Notes: generated by a model from the sequence alone, not told the origin. A stretch of 10,793 bases of DNA from Patescibacteria group bacterium (GCA_018894075.1 JAHIEB010000053.1:1-10793); one strand, 5' to 3'; positions 1-6,328 are shown, counted from the stretch's first letter. A program made the numbers and translations.

Positions 1-2
1 AA

Positions 3-218
3 GAAAGCTTTACTATTCTCGAGCTCTTAAAAATATATTATACTGTTCCATGGCTCAAGGCCAATTTCTTTCATACCTCTGTCCTTGAATTTTTTCTGAC
101 TCCATTCATATTGTTTGGTTTGATGGGCCTTCTCCTTGTTTTCATTGTTCTCACAAGCGCGATTTACGCAATCGGCTGGGTTATTAAAAAGGCTAAACCC
201 AAAAGCATCCTTGATTAA
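3..218 (+). CDS. C-terminal end of an unidentified membrane protein (5' truncated)
   Basis: An open frame enters from the left edge and runs 71 codons to a TAA at 216-218; its start lies outside the window. The visible part begins with a mixed segment containing YYTVPWLKANFFHTS, then one long hydrophobic stretch (about residues 34-62 of the fragment, around FILFGLMGLLLVFIVL), and ends in a short basic tail (KKAKPKSILD). This is the layout of a final membrane helix followed by a cytoplasmic tail. The stop is only 4 bases before the next ATG, so the two genes are probably co-transcribed. I do not recognise the family. Membrane-protein character is well supported by composition; function is unknown. 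Confidence 0.7.
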   Translation, partial: ESFTILELLKIYYTVPWLKANFFHTSVLEFFLTPFILFGLMGLLLVFIVLTSAIYAIGWVIKKAKPKSILD

Positions 219-222
219 AAAT

Positions 223-453
223 ATGAGGATCTTTGTCGATGTAAAACCAAAGGCAAGGGAAGAAAAGATAGAGAAGATAGATGACACCCATTTTAAAGTA
301 TGGGTTCGGGAGCCCCCTGAAAACGGCAAGGCGAATATGGCTGTTATTAAAGTGCTGACAGAGTATTTTAATATCAGTTGGACAGATATCCTTCTTATCT
401 CTGGAGCAAGCTCCCGCAGAAAAGTGTTTCAAATAGAATGGCATGGAATGTAA
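223..453 (+). CDS. yggU: DUF167 / YggU family protein
   Basis: A 76-aa protein of the DUF167 (YggU) family, small conserved proteins whose exact cellular role is not settled. It begins MRIFVDVKPKARE and carries the family signatures: the KVWVREPPENGKAN block (about residues 24-37), where the NGKAN turn is most conserved, and the SGASSRRK block near residues 60-67, followed by a hydrophobic end. Length fits the family (about 75-100 aa). I chose ATG 223 over the upstream in-frame ATG at 136 because homology starts here and the longer form would overlap the preceding membrane gene by 83 bases. There is no Shine-Dalgarno site. Its end overlaps the next gene by 11 bases, suggesting translational coupling. 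Confidence 0.88.
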   Translation: MRIFVDVKPKAREEKIEKIDDTHFKVWVREPPENGKANMAVIKVLTEYFNISWTDILLISGASSRRKVFQIEWHGM

Positions 454-1117
454 AGAAATAATAGCTGAATTAAAGAAAAAGGCCAATCCAAGGAATGTTC
501 AAGGAATGGCCCGTTTTGGCATTTCAGCTGAAAATACTTTAGGGATTCCAATCCCCGAGCTTAGAAGGCTGGCAAAGATTATTAAAAGAGATCATTCTTT
601 GGCATTGCGCTTATGGGATTCCGGTATTCATGAGGCACGGATTCTGGCTGGCTTTATTGCCGACCCCTTATTGATGACTGAAAAACAAATGGAATCTTGG
701 GCAAGAGATTTTGATTCTTGGGATGTGTGCGACCAGGTTTGCTTGAGCTTGTTTTACAAGCTTCCCTTTGTTAAAAAAAAGATAATTAAGTTTGCCAATG
801 ACAAACAAGAGTTTGTAAAAAGAACCGCCTTCTCCTTAATGGCGGTTTTAGCTGTGCACGACAAATCCGATTTTGACTTCACGAAATTCTTCCTCTTGAT
901 TAAGAAAGCCAGCGCAGACAAAAGAAACTATGTAAAGAAAGCAGTGAACTGGGCTCTGCGCCAGATTGGAAAGAGAAATATTGCTTTGAATAAAAAAGCT
1001 ATTAAACTGGCAAAGGAAATGAAAGCTTATGATTCAAAATCCGCAAAATGGATAGCAAGCAATGCCCTTTCAGAATTAACCGGCTTGACTATTCAAAAAA
1101 GGTTTGAAAAGAGGTAA
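443..1117 (+). CDS. alkD: DNA alkylation repair protein, AlkD-like HEAT-repeat glycosylase
   Basis: A 224-aa, all-helical, lysine-rich protein of the DNA alkylation repair (AlkD) family, which removes alkylated bases such as 3-methyladenine and N7-methylguanine without flipping the base. Recognisable blocks are NTLGIPIPELRRLAK (31-45), DSWDVCDQVC (91-100), FVKRTAFSLMAVLAVHDK (124-141), NYVKKAVNWALRQIGKRN (162-179) and SAKWIASNALSEL (200-212). By pattern, Trp93, Asp97 and Trp170 match the DNA-binding and catalytic Trp, Asp and Trp of Bacillus AlkD (W109, D113, W187). Length is near the family norm of about 230. It starts 11 bases inside the DUF167 gene. Family is firm; activity on a given lesion is inferred. 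Confidence 0.9.
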   Translation: MECKEIIAELKKKANPRNVQGMARFGISAENTLGIPIPELRRLAKIIKRDHSLALRLWDSGIHEARILAGFIADPLLMTEKQMESWARDFDSWDVCDQVCLSLFYKLPFVKKKIIKFANDKQEFVKRTAFSLMAVLAVHDKSDFDFTKFFLLIKKASADKRNYVKKAVNWALRQIGKRNIALNKKAIKLAKEMKAYDSKSAKWIASNALSELTGLTIQKRFEKR

Positions 1118-1146
1118 AATGTATTAAAGGTCGCTTTTCAATAATC

Positions 1147-1152
1147 TATACA
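1147..1152 (+). promoter_or_regulatory. Possible -10 box of a near-leaderless promoter for the DUF378 gene
   Basis: TATACA (four of six matches to TATAAT) ends 6 bases before ATG 1159, so transcription would begin at or next to the start codon. No clear -35 and no Shine-Dalgarno site are visible. A second candidate, TAAAAT at 1115-1120, overlaps the alkD stop. The gene may instead be read through from alkD. Confidence 0.3.
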
Positions 1153-1158
1153 AACATT

Positions 1159-1353
1159 ATGTCAAAATCCTTAGGCGTAATAGCTCTCACGCTAGTAATT
1201 ATTGGAGCCCTGAATTGGGGACTGGTCGGATTCTTCAACTACGACCTAGTTGCCGCTATCTTCGGAGAAATGTCTGCGATTTCCCGAGTAGTATATGTTG
1301 TCGTGGGTTTGTCTGGCGCATGCCTGGCATTGCAGAAGTTAGCCAAGAAATAG
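1159..1353 (+). CDS. DUF378 family small membrane protein
   Basis: A 64-aa protein of the DUF378 family, short two-helix integral membrane proteins of unknown function found widely in bacteria. The diagnostic GALNWGLVG motif is at residues 16-24, inside the first hydrophobic helix (about 5-26). A second helix covers about 43-60, and the protein ends in a basic LQKLAKK tail. Length is typical. It begins 41 bases after alkD with no Shine-Dalgarno site and is followed within 11 bases by a terminator-like hairpin, so it may be the last gene of the upstream unit or a short transcript of its own. Confidence 0.85.
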   Translation: MSKSLGVIALTLVIIGALNWGLVGFFNYDLVAAIFGEMSAISRVVYVVVGLSGACLALQKLAKK

Positions 1354-1363
1354 TAGTTAGTTT

Positions 1364-1390
1364 GAAAACATCACTTTTCGTGGTGTTTTC
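1364..1390 (+). terminator. Terminator-like hairpin after the DUF378 gene
   Basis: Arms 1364-1374 (GAAAACATCAC) and 1380-1390 (GTGGTGTTTTC) pair over 11 bases with one T-G wobble around the loop TTTTC. The T-run lies in the 3' arm and is followed by CC, so release could work on either strand, but there is no long free T tail. The position just after a stop supports termination. Confidence 0.6.
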
Positions 1391-1399
1391 CCTACTGAT

Positions 1400-1437
1400 T
1401 ATTATGGAGTGATAGCACTTTTTACAAGGAGAACCCT
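1400..1437 (+). promoter_or_regulatory. Leader with strong Shine-Dalgarno site and possible -10 box
   Basis: TATTAT (1400-1405) is a plausible -10, with no good -35 because that position falls in the preceding hairpin. The leader runs TAGCAC (1413-1418), TTTTTAC, AAGGAG (1426-1431), then 6 bases to ATG 1438. The same order and the same 6-base gap occur before the small gene at 7600. Core genes nearby lack such a ribosome site. Confidence 0.5.
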
Positions 1438-1809
1438 ATGCAATCAGGCTGGATGAAGGTTAGTTTGGGGCTTTTGTTCTGCATCGTCATCCTTTTTTTG
1501 TTTGGCGGGGTATTCCTTCCGCCAGCAAACAAAGCTCCGATGGATGATGCCCCCTCTGTCTATGTAGAAGTTGGACGGGGTGCAATCTCCTTCACGGTCT
1601 TTGACCGCTGGAACTGCAGGAAGACTACCTTTTGCGACCAAGGGTTTGACGGCACGCTGGATTTTGTGTCAGTCACAGCCGATGGAGTTCGGGTGATTGC
1701 CAAAATGCAGTCTGCCCGAGACTCTACCGGCAAGCTGATTTCCTGGTCGCTTTGGGAACAGAGATACTTGGAGACGAGGGTTGAAGCAGGAGCTCACCTA
1801 CAAGAATGA
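1438..1809 (+). CDS. Unrecognised membrane-anchored protein, stand-alone Shine-Dalgarno-led cistron
   Basis: A 123-aa protein with no family I recognise. Residues 8-27 form one strong hydrophobic helix (GLLFCIVILFLFGG), either a signal anchor or an uncleaved signal peptide, so residues 28-123 probably lie outside the membrane. That part looks beta-rich, with alternating stretches VYVEVGRGAISFTVFD and TLDFVSVTADGVRVIAKM, and holds two cysteines (Cys60 and Cys66) that could form a disulfide. ATG 1438 is chosen over the in-frame ATG 1453 because AAGGAG sits 6 bases before it. Terminator-like hairpins flank the gene on both sides, so it is transcribed alone. By eye its coding sequence is more GC-rich than its neighbours, which may mean foreign origin or a different expression class. 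Confidence 0.7.
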   Translation: MQSGWMKVSLGLLFCIVILFLFGGVFLPPANKAPMDDAPSVYVEVGRGAISFTVFDRWNCRKTTFCDQGFDGTLDFVSVTADGVRVIAKMQSARDSTGKLISWSLWEQRYLETRVEAGAHLQE

Positions 1810-1819
1810 GGGGAGCCAA

Positions 1820-1850
1820 GGCCCGTGTTTGTTCAACACGGGCCCTTTAT
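1820..1850 (+). terminator. Strong intrinsic terminator
   Basis: A perfect 10-bp stem, GGCCCGTGTT (1820-1829) with AACACGGGCC (1835-1844), closes a 5-base loop TGTTC and is followed by CTTTATTT. It starts 10 bases after the TGA of the preceding small gene and insulates that gene from the trxB unit. Confidence 0.9.
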
Positions 1851-1884
1851 TTACAGATTGACATCCTTGCTATGCGGTAGAGAT

Positions 1885-1914
1885 AAGGGTACATGACATT
1901 TCGTGGACCCTTTT
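1885..1914 (+). terminator. Second hairpin with short T-run in the trxB upstream region
   Basis: Arms AAGGGT (1885-1890) and ACCCTT (1907-1912) pair, and inside them CATG (1892-1895) can pair with CGTG (1902-1905) across one A-G mismatch. The 3' arm runs into TTTT then ATATTA. It may be a backup terminator or a structured leader element. It lies 22 bases after a perfect TTGACA at 1858-1863 that has no convincing -10 partner. Confidence 0.4.
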
Positions 1915-1925
1915 ATATTACATTC

Positions 1926-1955
1926 TTTGCACACTTTTGTTAATTCTAGTAGAAT
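1926..1955 (+). promoter_or_regulatory. Promoter for trxB-eno-gpmA, apparently near-leaderless
   Basis: TTTGCA (1926-1931, -35-like) and TAGAAT (1950-1955, -10) are separated by 18 bases. The -10 ends 8 bases before ATG 1964, so the expected transcription start falls at or next to the start codon. No Shine-Dalgarno site lies between them. Confidence 0.6.
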
Positions 1956-1963
1956 AGAGAAAT

Positions 1964-2887
1964 ATGGCATATGATTTGATTATTATCGGAGGCGGCCCGG
2001 CTGGAATCACGGCCGCTGTTTATGCTTCAAGGCAGAGAATGAATACTTTGCTTTTAACAAAGGATTTCGGGGGGCAGATGGCAAAGAAAGCTACCGAGGT
2101 ATGCAATTACCCCGGGTTTCCTAGGATTTCCGGCCCTGAACTGATAGATTTGTTTGTAAAACAATTAAAGGAGCAGGAATTAGTTGAGACAAAGATTACA
2201 GAAGTGATTAAGGTTGAGAAAAGAGAAAATATGTTTTTTGTCAAAACCGAAGAGAACAAGGAGTTTTCTGCTAAAGCTGTCATTGTCGCTACCGGAGCTG
2301 ACCCAAGGCCCTTGGAAGCAATAGGGGAGAAGGAATTTATTGGCAAAGGGGTTGGATACTGCGTCACTTGCGACGGACCTTTGTTTAAAAAGAAAACGGT
2401 TGCTGTTATCGGAGGAGGCAATGCGGGCCTTGAGGCCAGTTTGTTTATGGCAGATTATGCGAGCAAGGTCTATATTTTAGAATACGGGGCGGCCATTAAA
2501 GCTGATTTTCAAAACAAAGAGGATGTAAAAAAACGGGGCAATATTGAGATAATTACATCAGCTGCTGTTAAAGAGTTTAAGGGGGATGGGTTTTTAAACT
2601 CTTTGACCTATCAGGATTTACAATCTAATAAACTAAAGGTTTTAGAGCTACAGGGAGCTTTCATTGAAATAGGAAGCGAACCAGCCACATCAATGGTTAA
2701 GGATTTAGTTGAGTTTAATGAGAGAGACGAGATTAAGACTGATTCAGAAACGTTCCAGACAAAAACAAAGGGTCTTTTTGCAGTCGGGGATGTAAATGCA
2801 GGGAAATACAAACAGATAGTGACCGCAGCCGGCGAGGGTTGCAAAGGAGCTCTGGCTGTTTACGAGTATTTAAAAAGAAATGGTTAA
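1964..2887 (+). CDS. trxB: Thioredoxin reductase-like flavoprotein with AhpF-type nucleotide site
   Basis: A 307-aa FAD-dependent disulfide reductase of the TrxB/AhpF group, which passes electrons from a pyridine nucleotide through FAD to a redox CxxC and then to a thioredoxin-fold partner. Visible parts: FAD motif GGGPAG (9-14), ATG turn (110-111), redox CVTC (Cys133 and Cys136) followed by DGPLF, nucleotide motif GGGNAG (150-155), and the closing FAD block GLFAVGDVNAGKYKQIVTAAGEG. Length is normal for TrxB. The second-nucleotide region reads YILEYGAAIKAD where NADPH-using TrxB has an HRR...R motif; LE plus KAD is typical of NADH-using AhpF. There is no AhpF N-terminal domain. It overlaps eno by 8 bases. 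The glutaredoxin at 6329 is a possible partner. Confidence 0.93.
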   Translation: MAYDLIIIGGGPAGITAAVYASRQRMNTLLLTKDFGGQMAKKATEVCNYPGFPRISGPELIDLFVKQLKEQELVETKITEVIKVEKRENMFFVKTEENKEFSAKAVIVATGADPRPLEAIGEKEFIGKGVGYCVTCDGPLFKKKTVAVIGGGNAGLEASLFMADYASKVYILEYGAAIKADFQNKEDVKKRGNIEIITSAAVKEFKGDGFLNSLTYQDLQSNKLKVLELQGAFIEIGSEPATSMVKDLVEFNERDEIKTDSETFQTKTKGLFAVGDVNAGKYKQIVTAAGEGCKGALAVYEYLKRNG

Positions 2888-4037
2888 GATAAAATCCATA
2901 AAGCCAAAAGAGATTAAAGATTCCAGAGGGAACCCCACTGTTTTTGTTGAAATAGAAACGAACAAGGGCAGATTCTCCGCATCAGTTCCCTCGGGCGCTT
3001 CTACTGGCAAGAATGAAGCTGTTTGCCTTCAAACAACGATTGCTATTGAGAATATAAGAAAGATTATCGCCCCTGCCTTAAAAGGCAGAGAGTTTGCCTT
3101 TATTCAAGAGCTAGATGAAGCTTTAATTGCTCTTGACGGGACAGAGAATAAGTCAAAGCTTGGGGCAAATGCTATTCTACCTATTTCAATTTCTAGTTGC
3201 CGGGCTTTTGCCAAAGAGCAGAAAAAGCCTTTGTATCTGCACATTTCAGATATTTTCGGAACTGACCCAAAATTGCCTCTGGCTTGCTTTAATGTCATAG
3301 AAGGAGGGGCGCATGCAAAGAATAATTTAGACGTGCAGGAGTTTATGATTATTCCGCAAAGAAAGAAATTCCGGGAAAACTTCAAAATAGCAAGCGATAT
3401 ATATGTAGCTTTAGGTAAGGCCCTTAATTGTCCTTTGGGGGACGAGGGAGGATTTGCTCCTTCCCTTGATACGGCAGTGCAGGCATTATATTCGCTCAAA
3501 GGAGTAATTACAGATGATGCCAGAATTGGATTAGATGTAGCTGCCAGCCAGTTTTACTCTGAAGGAAAATATCATATTGAGCGAAAAGAATTAAGCCGGG
3601 GAGAGCTCCTTTATTATTACAAGGACCTTATTTCCAAATTTCCCATCGATTTTATTGAAGACCCTTTTTCTGAAGAAGACTGGTCTGGATTTGCCGATGC
3701 CAGAAGAGAGCTGGGCGTGACAATAATCGGAGATGATCTTTTGACCACGAATGTAAAGAGAATAAAAGATGCTGAACAGAGATCTGCCTGCAACGGAGTT
3801 GTTATAAAGCCAAACCAGATTGGCACTATTACAGAAACCATAGAGGCAGCTAAATTGGCAAGATCTTTCGGCTGGATGCTTTTGGTCTCTCATAGGTCGG
3901 GCGAAACAGATGATGATTTTATCTCTGATTTGGCTGTCGGAATAGCGGCAGAGTATATTAAATCAGGTTCGCCCGTGACAAAAGCCCGCATGGCAAAGTA
4001 TAATAGGCTAATGGAGATAGAAAAAGAGCATGGCTAA
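2880..4037 (+). CDS. eno: Enolase (phosphopyruvate hydratase), short form
   Basis: Converts 2-phosphoglycerate to phosphoenolpyruvate in cytosolic glycolysis. Motifs in order: DSRGNPTV (14-21), SGASTG (38-43), FNVIEGGAHAKNN (137-149, His145), QEFMIIP (153-159), GDEGGFAP (187-194, Glu189), GLDVAASQFY (217-226, Mg ligand Asp219), FIEDPFSEEDW (258-268, Glu260), GDDLLTTN (284-291, Asp285), the catalytic lysine in VVIKPNQIGT (Lys310), SHRSGETDDD (His338) and the substrate lysine in IKSGSP (Lys361). All expected catalytic and metal residues are present. At 385 aa it is about 40 residues shorter than usual enolases, from trimmed loops rather than loss of a motif. It overlaps trxB and gpmA by 8 bases each. 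Confidence 0.97.
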   Translation: MVKIKSIKPKEIKDSRGNPTVFVEIETNKGRFSASVPSGASTGKNEAVCLQTTIAIENIRKIIAPALKGREFAFIQELDEALIALDGTENKSKLGANAILPISISSCRAFAKEQKKPLYLHISDIFGTDPKLPLACFNVIEGGAHAKNNLDVQEFMIIPQRKKFRENFKIASDIYVALGKALNCPLGDEGGFAPSLDTAVQALYSLKGVITDDARIGLDVAASQFYSEGKYHIERKELSRGELLYYYKDLISKFPIDFIEDPFSEEDWSGFADARRELGVTIIGDDLLTTNVKRIKDAEQRSACNGVVIKPNQIGTITETIEAAKLARSFGWMLLVSHRSGETDDDFISDLAVGIAAEYIKSGSPVTKARMAKYNRLMEIEKEHG

Positions 4038-4710
4038 ATTATTCTTGTTGCGCCACATAAAATCGCAATGGAACGAGGAAAACCGCTTTACTGGCTGGAT
4101 GGATGTTCCCTTAGACGAGAATGAAATATATGAGGCCAAAGTTTTAGCTGACAAAATTTTTAAGAGGCACAAGATAGATAAGATTTATTGCTCAACTCTT
4201 TTCAGGAATATGGACACAATCGCCCGCATGTTTGAGTTCGGGAATGAAAAGTACCCAGTGTTTATGCATATAGACAAAGGAAGGATGAAAAAATGGGGCC
4301 ACTTTATTGATATAAGCCAGCAGGACGTCCCGGTTTATGTCACCGAAAAACTCAATGAGAGATATTATGGGAAGCTTCAGGGAGCAAATAAGGACTGGGC
4401 AGTCAGAAAATACGGCAAAGATAAAGTGAAATTATGGAGAAGGAGTTTTGATATTCCTCCTCCCAAGGGCGAGAGCTTGAAAGATGTTTTAAAAAGAGTA
4501 AGTCCTTTTTTCAAATCATATGTCCAGGATGATTTAAGGGCAGGGAAAAATGTCTTAGTTGTAGCCAGTCATAATGCCTTAAGGGCTATTGCAAAACAAA
4601 TTGAAGGAATTTCAGACAAGAAAATCATTAATTTTGAAATAGCTTATGGAGGAGTTTTAGAGTATGATATTGATAAGTCCTTAAAAGTAAAAAGCAAGGA
4701 CATTTATTGA
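4030..4710 (+). CDS. gpmA: 2,3-bisphosphoglycerate-dependent phosphoglycerate mutase
   Basis: Interconverts 3- and 2-phosphoglycerate, the step before enolase, through a phosphohistidine. Visible: LLRHIKSQWNEENRFTGWMD (6-25) with catalytic His9, STLFRN (55-60) with Arg59, LNERYYGKLQGANK (108-121) with acid/base Glu110, WRRSFDIPPP (136-145), and the second histidine in ASHNALRA (His181). Two departures from the standard family are clear: RHI replaces the near-universal RHG, and about 20-25 extra residues (around 74-104, including GRMKKWGHF) lie between the Arg59 helix and LNER. At 226 aa the length is close to normal because other loops are shorter. It overlaps eno by 8 bases, so product formation and use are coupled. 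Confidence 0.94.
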   Translation: MAKLFLLRHIKSQWNEENRFTGWMDVPLDENEIYEAKVLADKIFKRHKIDKIYCSTLFRNMDTIARMFEFGNEKYPVFMHIDKGRMKKWGHFIDISQQDVPVYVTEKLNERYYGKLQGANKDWAVRKYGKDKVKLWRRSFDIPPPKGESLKDVLKRVSPFFKSYVQDDLRAGKNVLVVASHNALRAIAKQIEGISDKKIINFEIAYGGVLEYDIDKSLKVKSKDIY

Positions 4711-4723
4711 TTTTTAAAATTTG

Positions 4724-4740
4724 TGGTAGACTTGTAATAT
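4724..4740 (+). promoter_or_regulatory. Likely promoter for the redox-gap unit
   Basis: TGGTAGACT (4724-4732) resembles an extended -10 and matches the pattern at 7801 (TGGTAAAAT). TAATAT (4735-4740) is an alternative -10 just after it. Either places the start about 10-18 bases before ATG 4757, in A/T-only sequence with no Shine-Dalgarno site. No good -35 is visible. Confidence 0.4.
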
Positions 4741-4756
4741 TAATTAATAAAAAAAT

Positions 4757-5740
4757 ATGTCTATTCAAAATATATGCGACGTAGTGAAGAAAAATAACAC
4801 ACTGACCGCTGCTTTATCAGTAGTGGTTTTAATAGCTATAGTCTGCCTCGTCTATTTTGTAGCAGGAATAGGAGGAGTTTCAGCTAAGGCAGCTGCAGAA
4901 AAAGCAGTCAGCTATATCAATGAAACTTATCTTGCTGATTCAGCTGAAAAAGCCCAACTCAAGGATTTTAGTGATTTCTACGGATTAAATAAGATATCAT
5001 TCTCTCTTTTCGGGCAAGAACAGTTCATTTATGTCACCAGAGACGGCAGATATATGTTCCCTGCAATGGAAGGGGTTCCGATTGATATGGACCAAACTTC
5101 TGCTACCGACAATCCTGCCCAAACATGCCAGGATATTCCGAAGACAGACAGCCCAGTTGTTGAGGCCTTTGTTGTCAGCCAGTGTCCTTATGGCCTGCAA
5201 ATGCAAAGGATTGCAAGCAAATTCCTAATTGATGAGCCAACGGCTGCAAACAATGTAAAGATAAGGTATTTGGGTTCAATATCGGGTGGCAAGATAGTTG
5301 CTATGCATGGAGAAGGAGAGGCCCAGGAAAATCTCAAGCAGATTTGTTTAAGAGAAGAGACAGATGATTACTGGAAATATCTTTCCTGCTATATGCAGGC
5401 GGACGAAAGCGACAAGTGCTTGGCATCTATTGGAGTCGATAAATTAGCTTTGAATTCTTGTATGACAGATCCAAGCAGGGGATTGGCATACGCTCAAGTT
5501 GATTTTAATAAAGCAGATAGTTTAGAAATCGGGGGTTCTCCGACATTGGTTATAGATGGGAAGGTGGTTGACGAGTTCTCTTTCGGAGGTAGAACAGAAA
5601 ACGCCTTAAAAGAGATATTGTGTTGTGCCTCATCTAACCAGCCGGGCTTTTGTTCTACTGCCTTATCGACTGAAACTGCGGCTACTATGTTTTCAAAGAC
5701 ATACGTAGGGGTTGAAGAGAATAATGGGGCCTGCGAATGA
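4757..5740 (+). CDS. Membrane-anchored GILT/DsbA-like thioredoxin-fold protein with CPYG site
   Basis: A 327-aa protein with a short cytoplasmic start, one membrane helix (about 17-37), a small domain (44-110) ending YVTRDGRYMFP, a linker, and a thioredoxin-fold domain from about 133 that should face outward. The latter resembles GILT and archaeal DsbA-like reductases: SQCPYGLQM (Cys143), HGEGEAQENLKQIC (184-197), a cysteine series at 197, 211, 221 and 235, and the cis-proline loop GGSPTLVIDGK (Pro262). A C-terminal tail adds Cys289, 290, 299 and 326. The active site reads CPYG, so the usual second cysteine is missing. The small domain resembles that of the next protein. A role in thiol oxidation, reduction or isomerisation outside the membrane is inferred. 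Stop and next start overlap as ATGA. Confidence 0.85.
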   Translation: MSIQNICDVVKKNNTLTAALSVVVLIAIVCLVYFVAGIGGVSAKAAAEKAVSYINETYLADSAEKAQLKDFSDFYGLNKISFSLFGQEQFIYVTRDGRYMFPAMEGVPIDMDQTSATDNPAQTCQDIPKTDSPVVEAFVVSQCPYGLQMQRIASKFLIDEPTAANNVKIRYLGSISGGKIVAMHGEGEAQENLKQICLREETDDYWKYLSCYMQADESDKCLASIGVDKLALNSCMTDPSRGLAYAQVDFNKADSLEIGGSPTLVIDGKVVDEFSFGGRTENALKEILCCASSNQPGFCSTALSTETAATMFSKTYVGVEENNGACE

Positions 5741-6321
5741 AACGATTAATCATTCTTTGTTTATTGGTTTTGGTTGTTGCCTATTTCTGGCCCAAGCCAG
5801 AGAAATTGTCTGATAAAGATATTTCAGAGAAAGCCCTGCAATACATTACTGTTAAAACCGGGAAGGAATTTAGCCTAGAGAGCATTGAAAGAGAGCATGG
5901 ATTAGCAAAGCTTACATTTGATTTTGAAGGAATAAAAATGATATCACATGTAAGTTCTGATGGAAAGCTCTTTTTTGAGAGTGCGGTGGATTTGGAGAAT
6001 AAAGATAACTACCCCCGCCCCGCAATAAGAAACAATGAAGAGGTTACGCCTCTCGCAGAACCAGAAAAGCTTAGAGTCTTTGTTAGTTGTTTGGCTGAAG
6101 CTGACTTTATGATTTATGGGGATTCTGAGTGTTTTTACACTAATAAGCTAGTTTTTGAGCTTGGCGGAAAAGAGATTGTTTCTCAAATATATATTGAGTG
6201 CCCCGAAGAATCATGCGAAAACATCACAGGATATCCGACCATATTAATAAAGAATAAAGAATATTTAGGAAATCACAGCCTAGAAGAGTTTTCTCTGGCT
6301 ACCGGCTGTAAAATTCCATAA
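5737..6321 (+). CDS. Membrane-anchored degenerate thioredoxin-like protein, domain relative of its upstream neighbour
   Basis: A 194-aa protein with an N-terminal anchor or signal (3-17, LIILCLLVLVVAYFW), then a domain (26-86: SEKALQYI, GLAKLTF, SSDGKLFF) matching the small domain of the upstream protein. The C-terminal part (112-194) looks like the thioredoxin domain often found with VKOR proteins: MIYGDSECFYTN (126-136) where such proteins have YGAxWCPHC, then IYIECPEESC (151-160), cis-proline GYPTILIKNKEY (Pro167) and a SLEEFSLATGC end. The site reads CFYT (Cys132 only), so the second cysteine is lost. Other cysteines are 118, 155, 160 and 191. No VKOR gene is in the window. ATGA overlap suggests translational coupling. 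The fold assignment is moderately sure; function is unknown. Confidence 0.78.
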   Translation: MKRLIILCLLVLVVAYFWPKPEKLSDKDISEKALQYITVKTGKEFSLESIEREHGLAKLTFDFEGIKMISHVSSDGKLFFESAVDLENKDNYPRPAIRNNEEVTPLAEPEKLRVFVSCLAEADFMIYGDSECFYTNKLVFELGGKEIVSQIYIECPEESCENITGYPTILIKNKEYLGNHSLEEFSLATGCKIP

Positions 6322-6328
6322 CAAATAT

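Noticed and set aside
136..222. 29-residue N-terminal extension of the DUF167 protein
   Set aside because: Family homology starts at the ATG at 223, and the extension would overlap the upstream membrane gene in another frame.
27..329. 100-aa open frame on the - strand
   Set aside because: It lies opposite both the membrane-protein end and the DUF167 gene, has no ribosome site or recognisable domain, and is explained by the reverse of real coding sequence.
1115..1120. TAAAAT overlapping the alkD stop as a promoter for the DUF378 gene
   Set aside because: It lacks a -35 at usable spacing and would give a leader of about 32 bases without a ribosome site; TATACA at 1147 fits the local near-leaderless pattern better, though neither is certain.
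3104..3893. Several - strand open frames of 74-131 aa opposite eno
   Set aside because: Enolase motifs run unbroken on the + strand, and the reverse frames show no family features or start signals.
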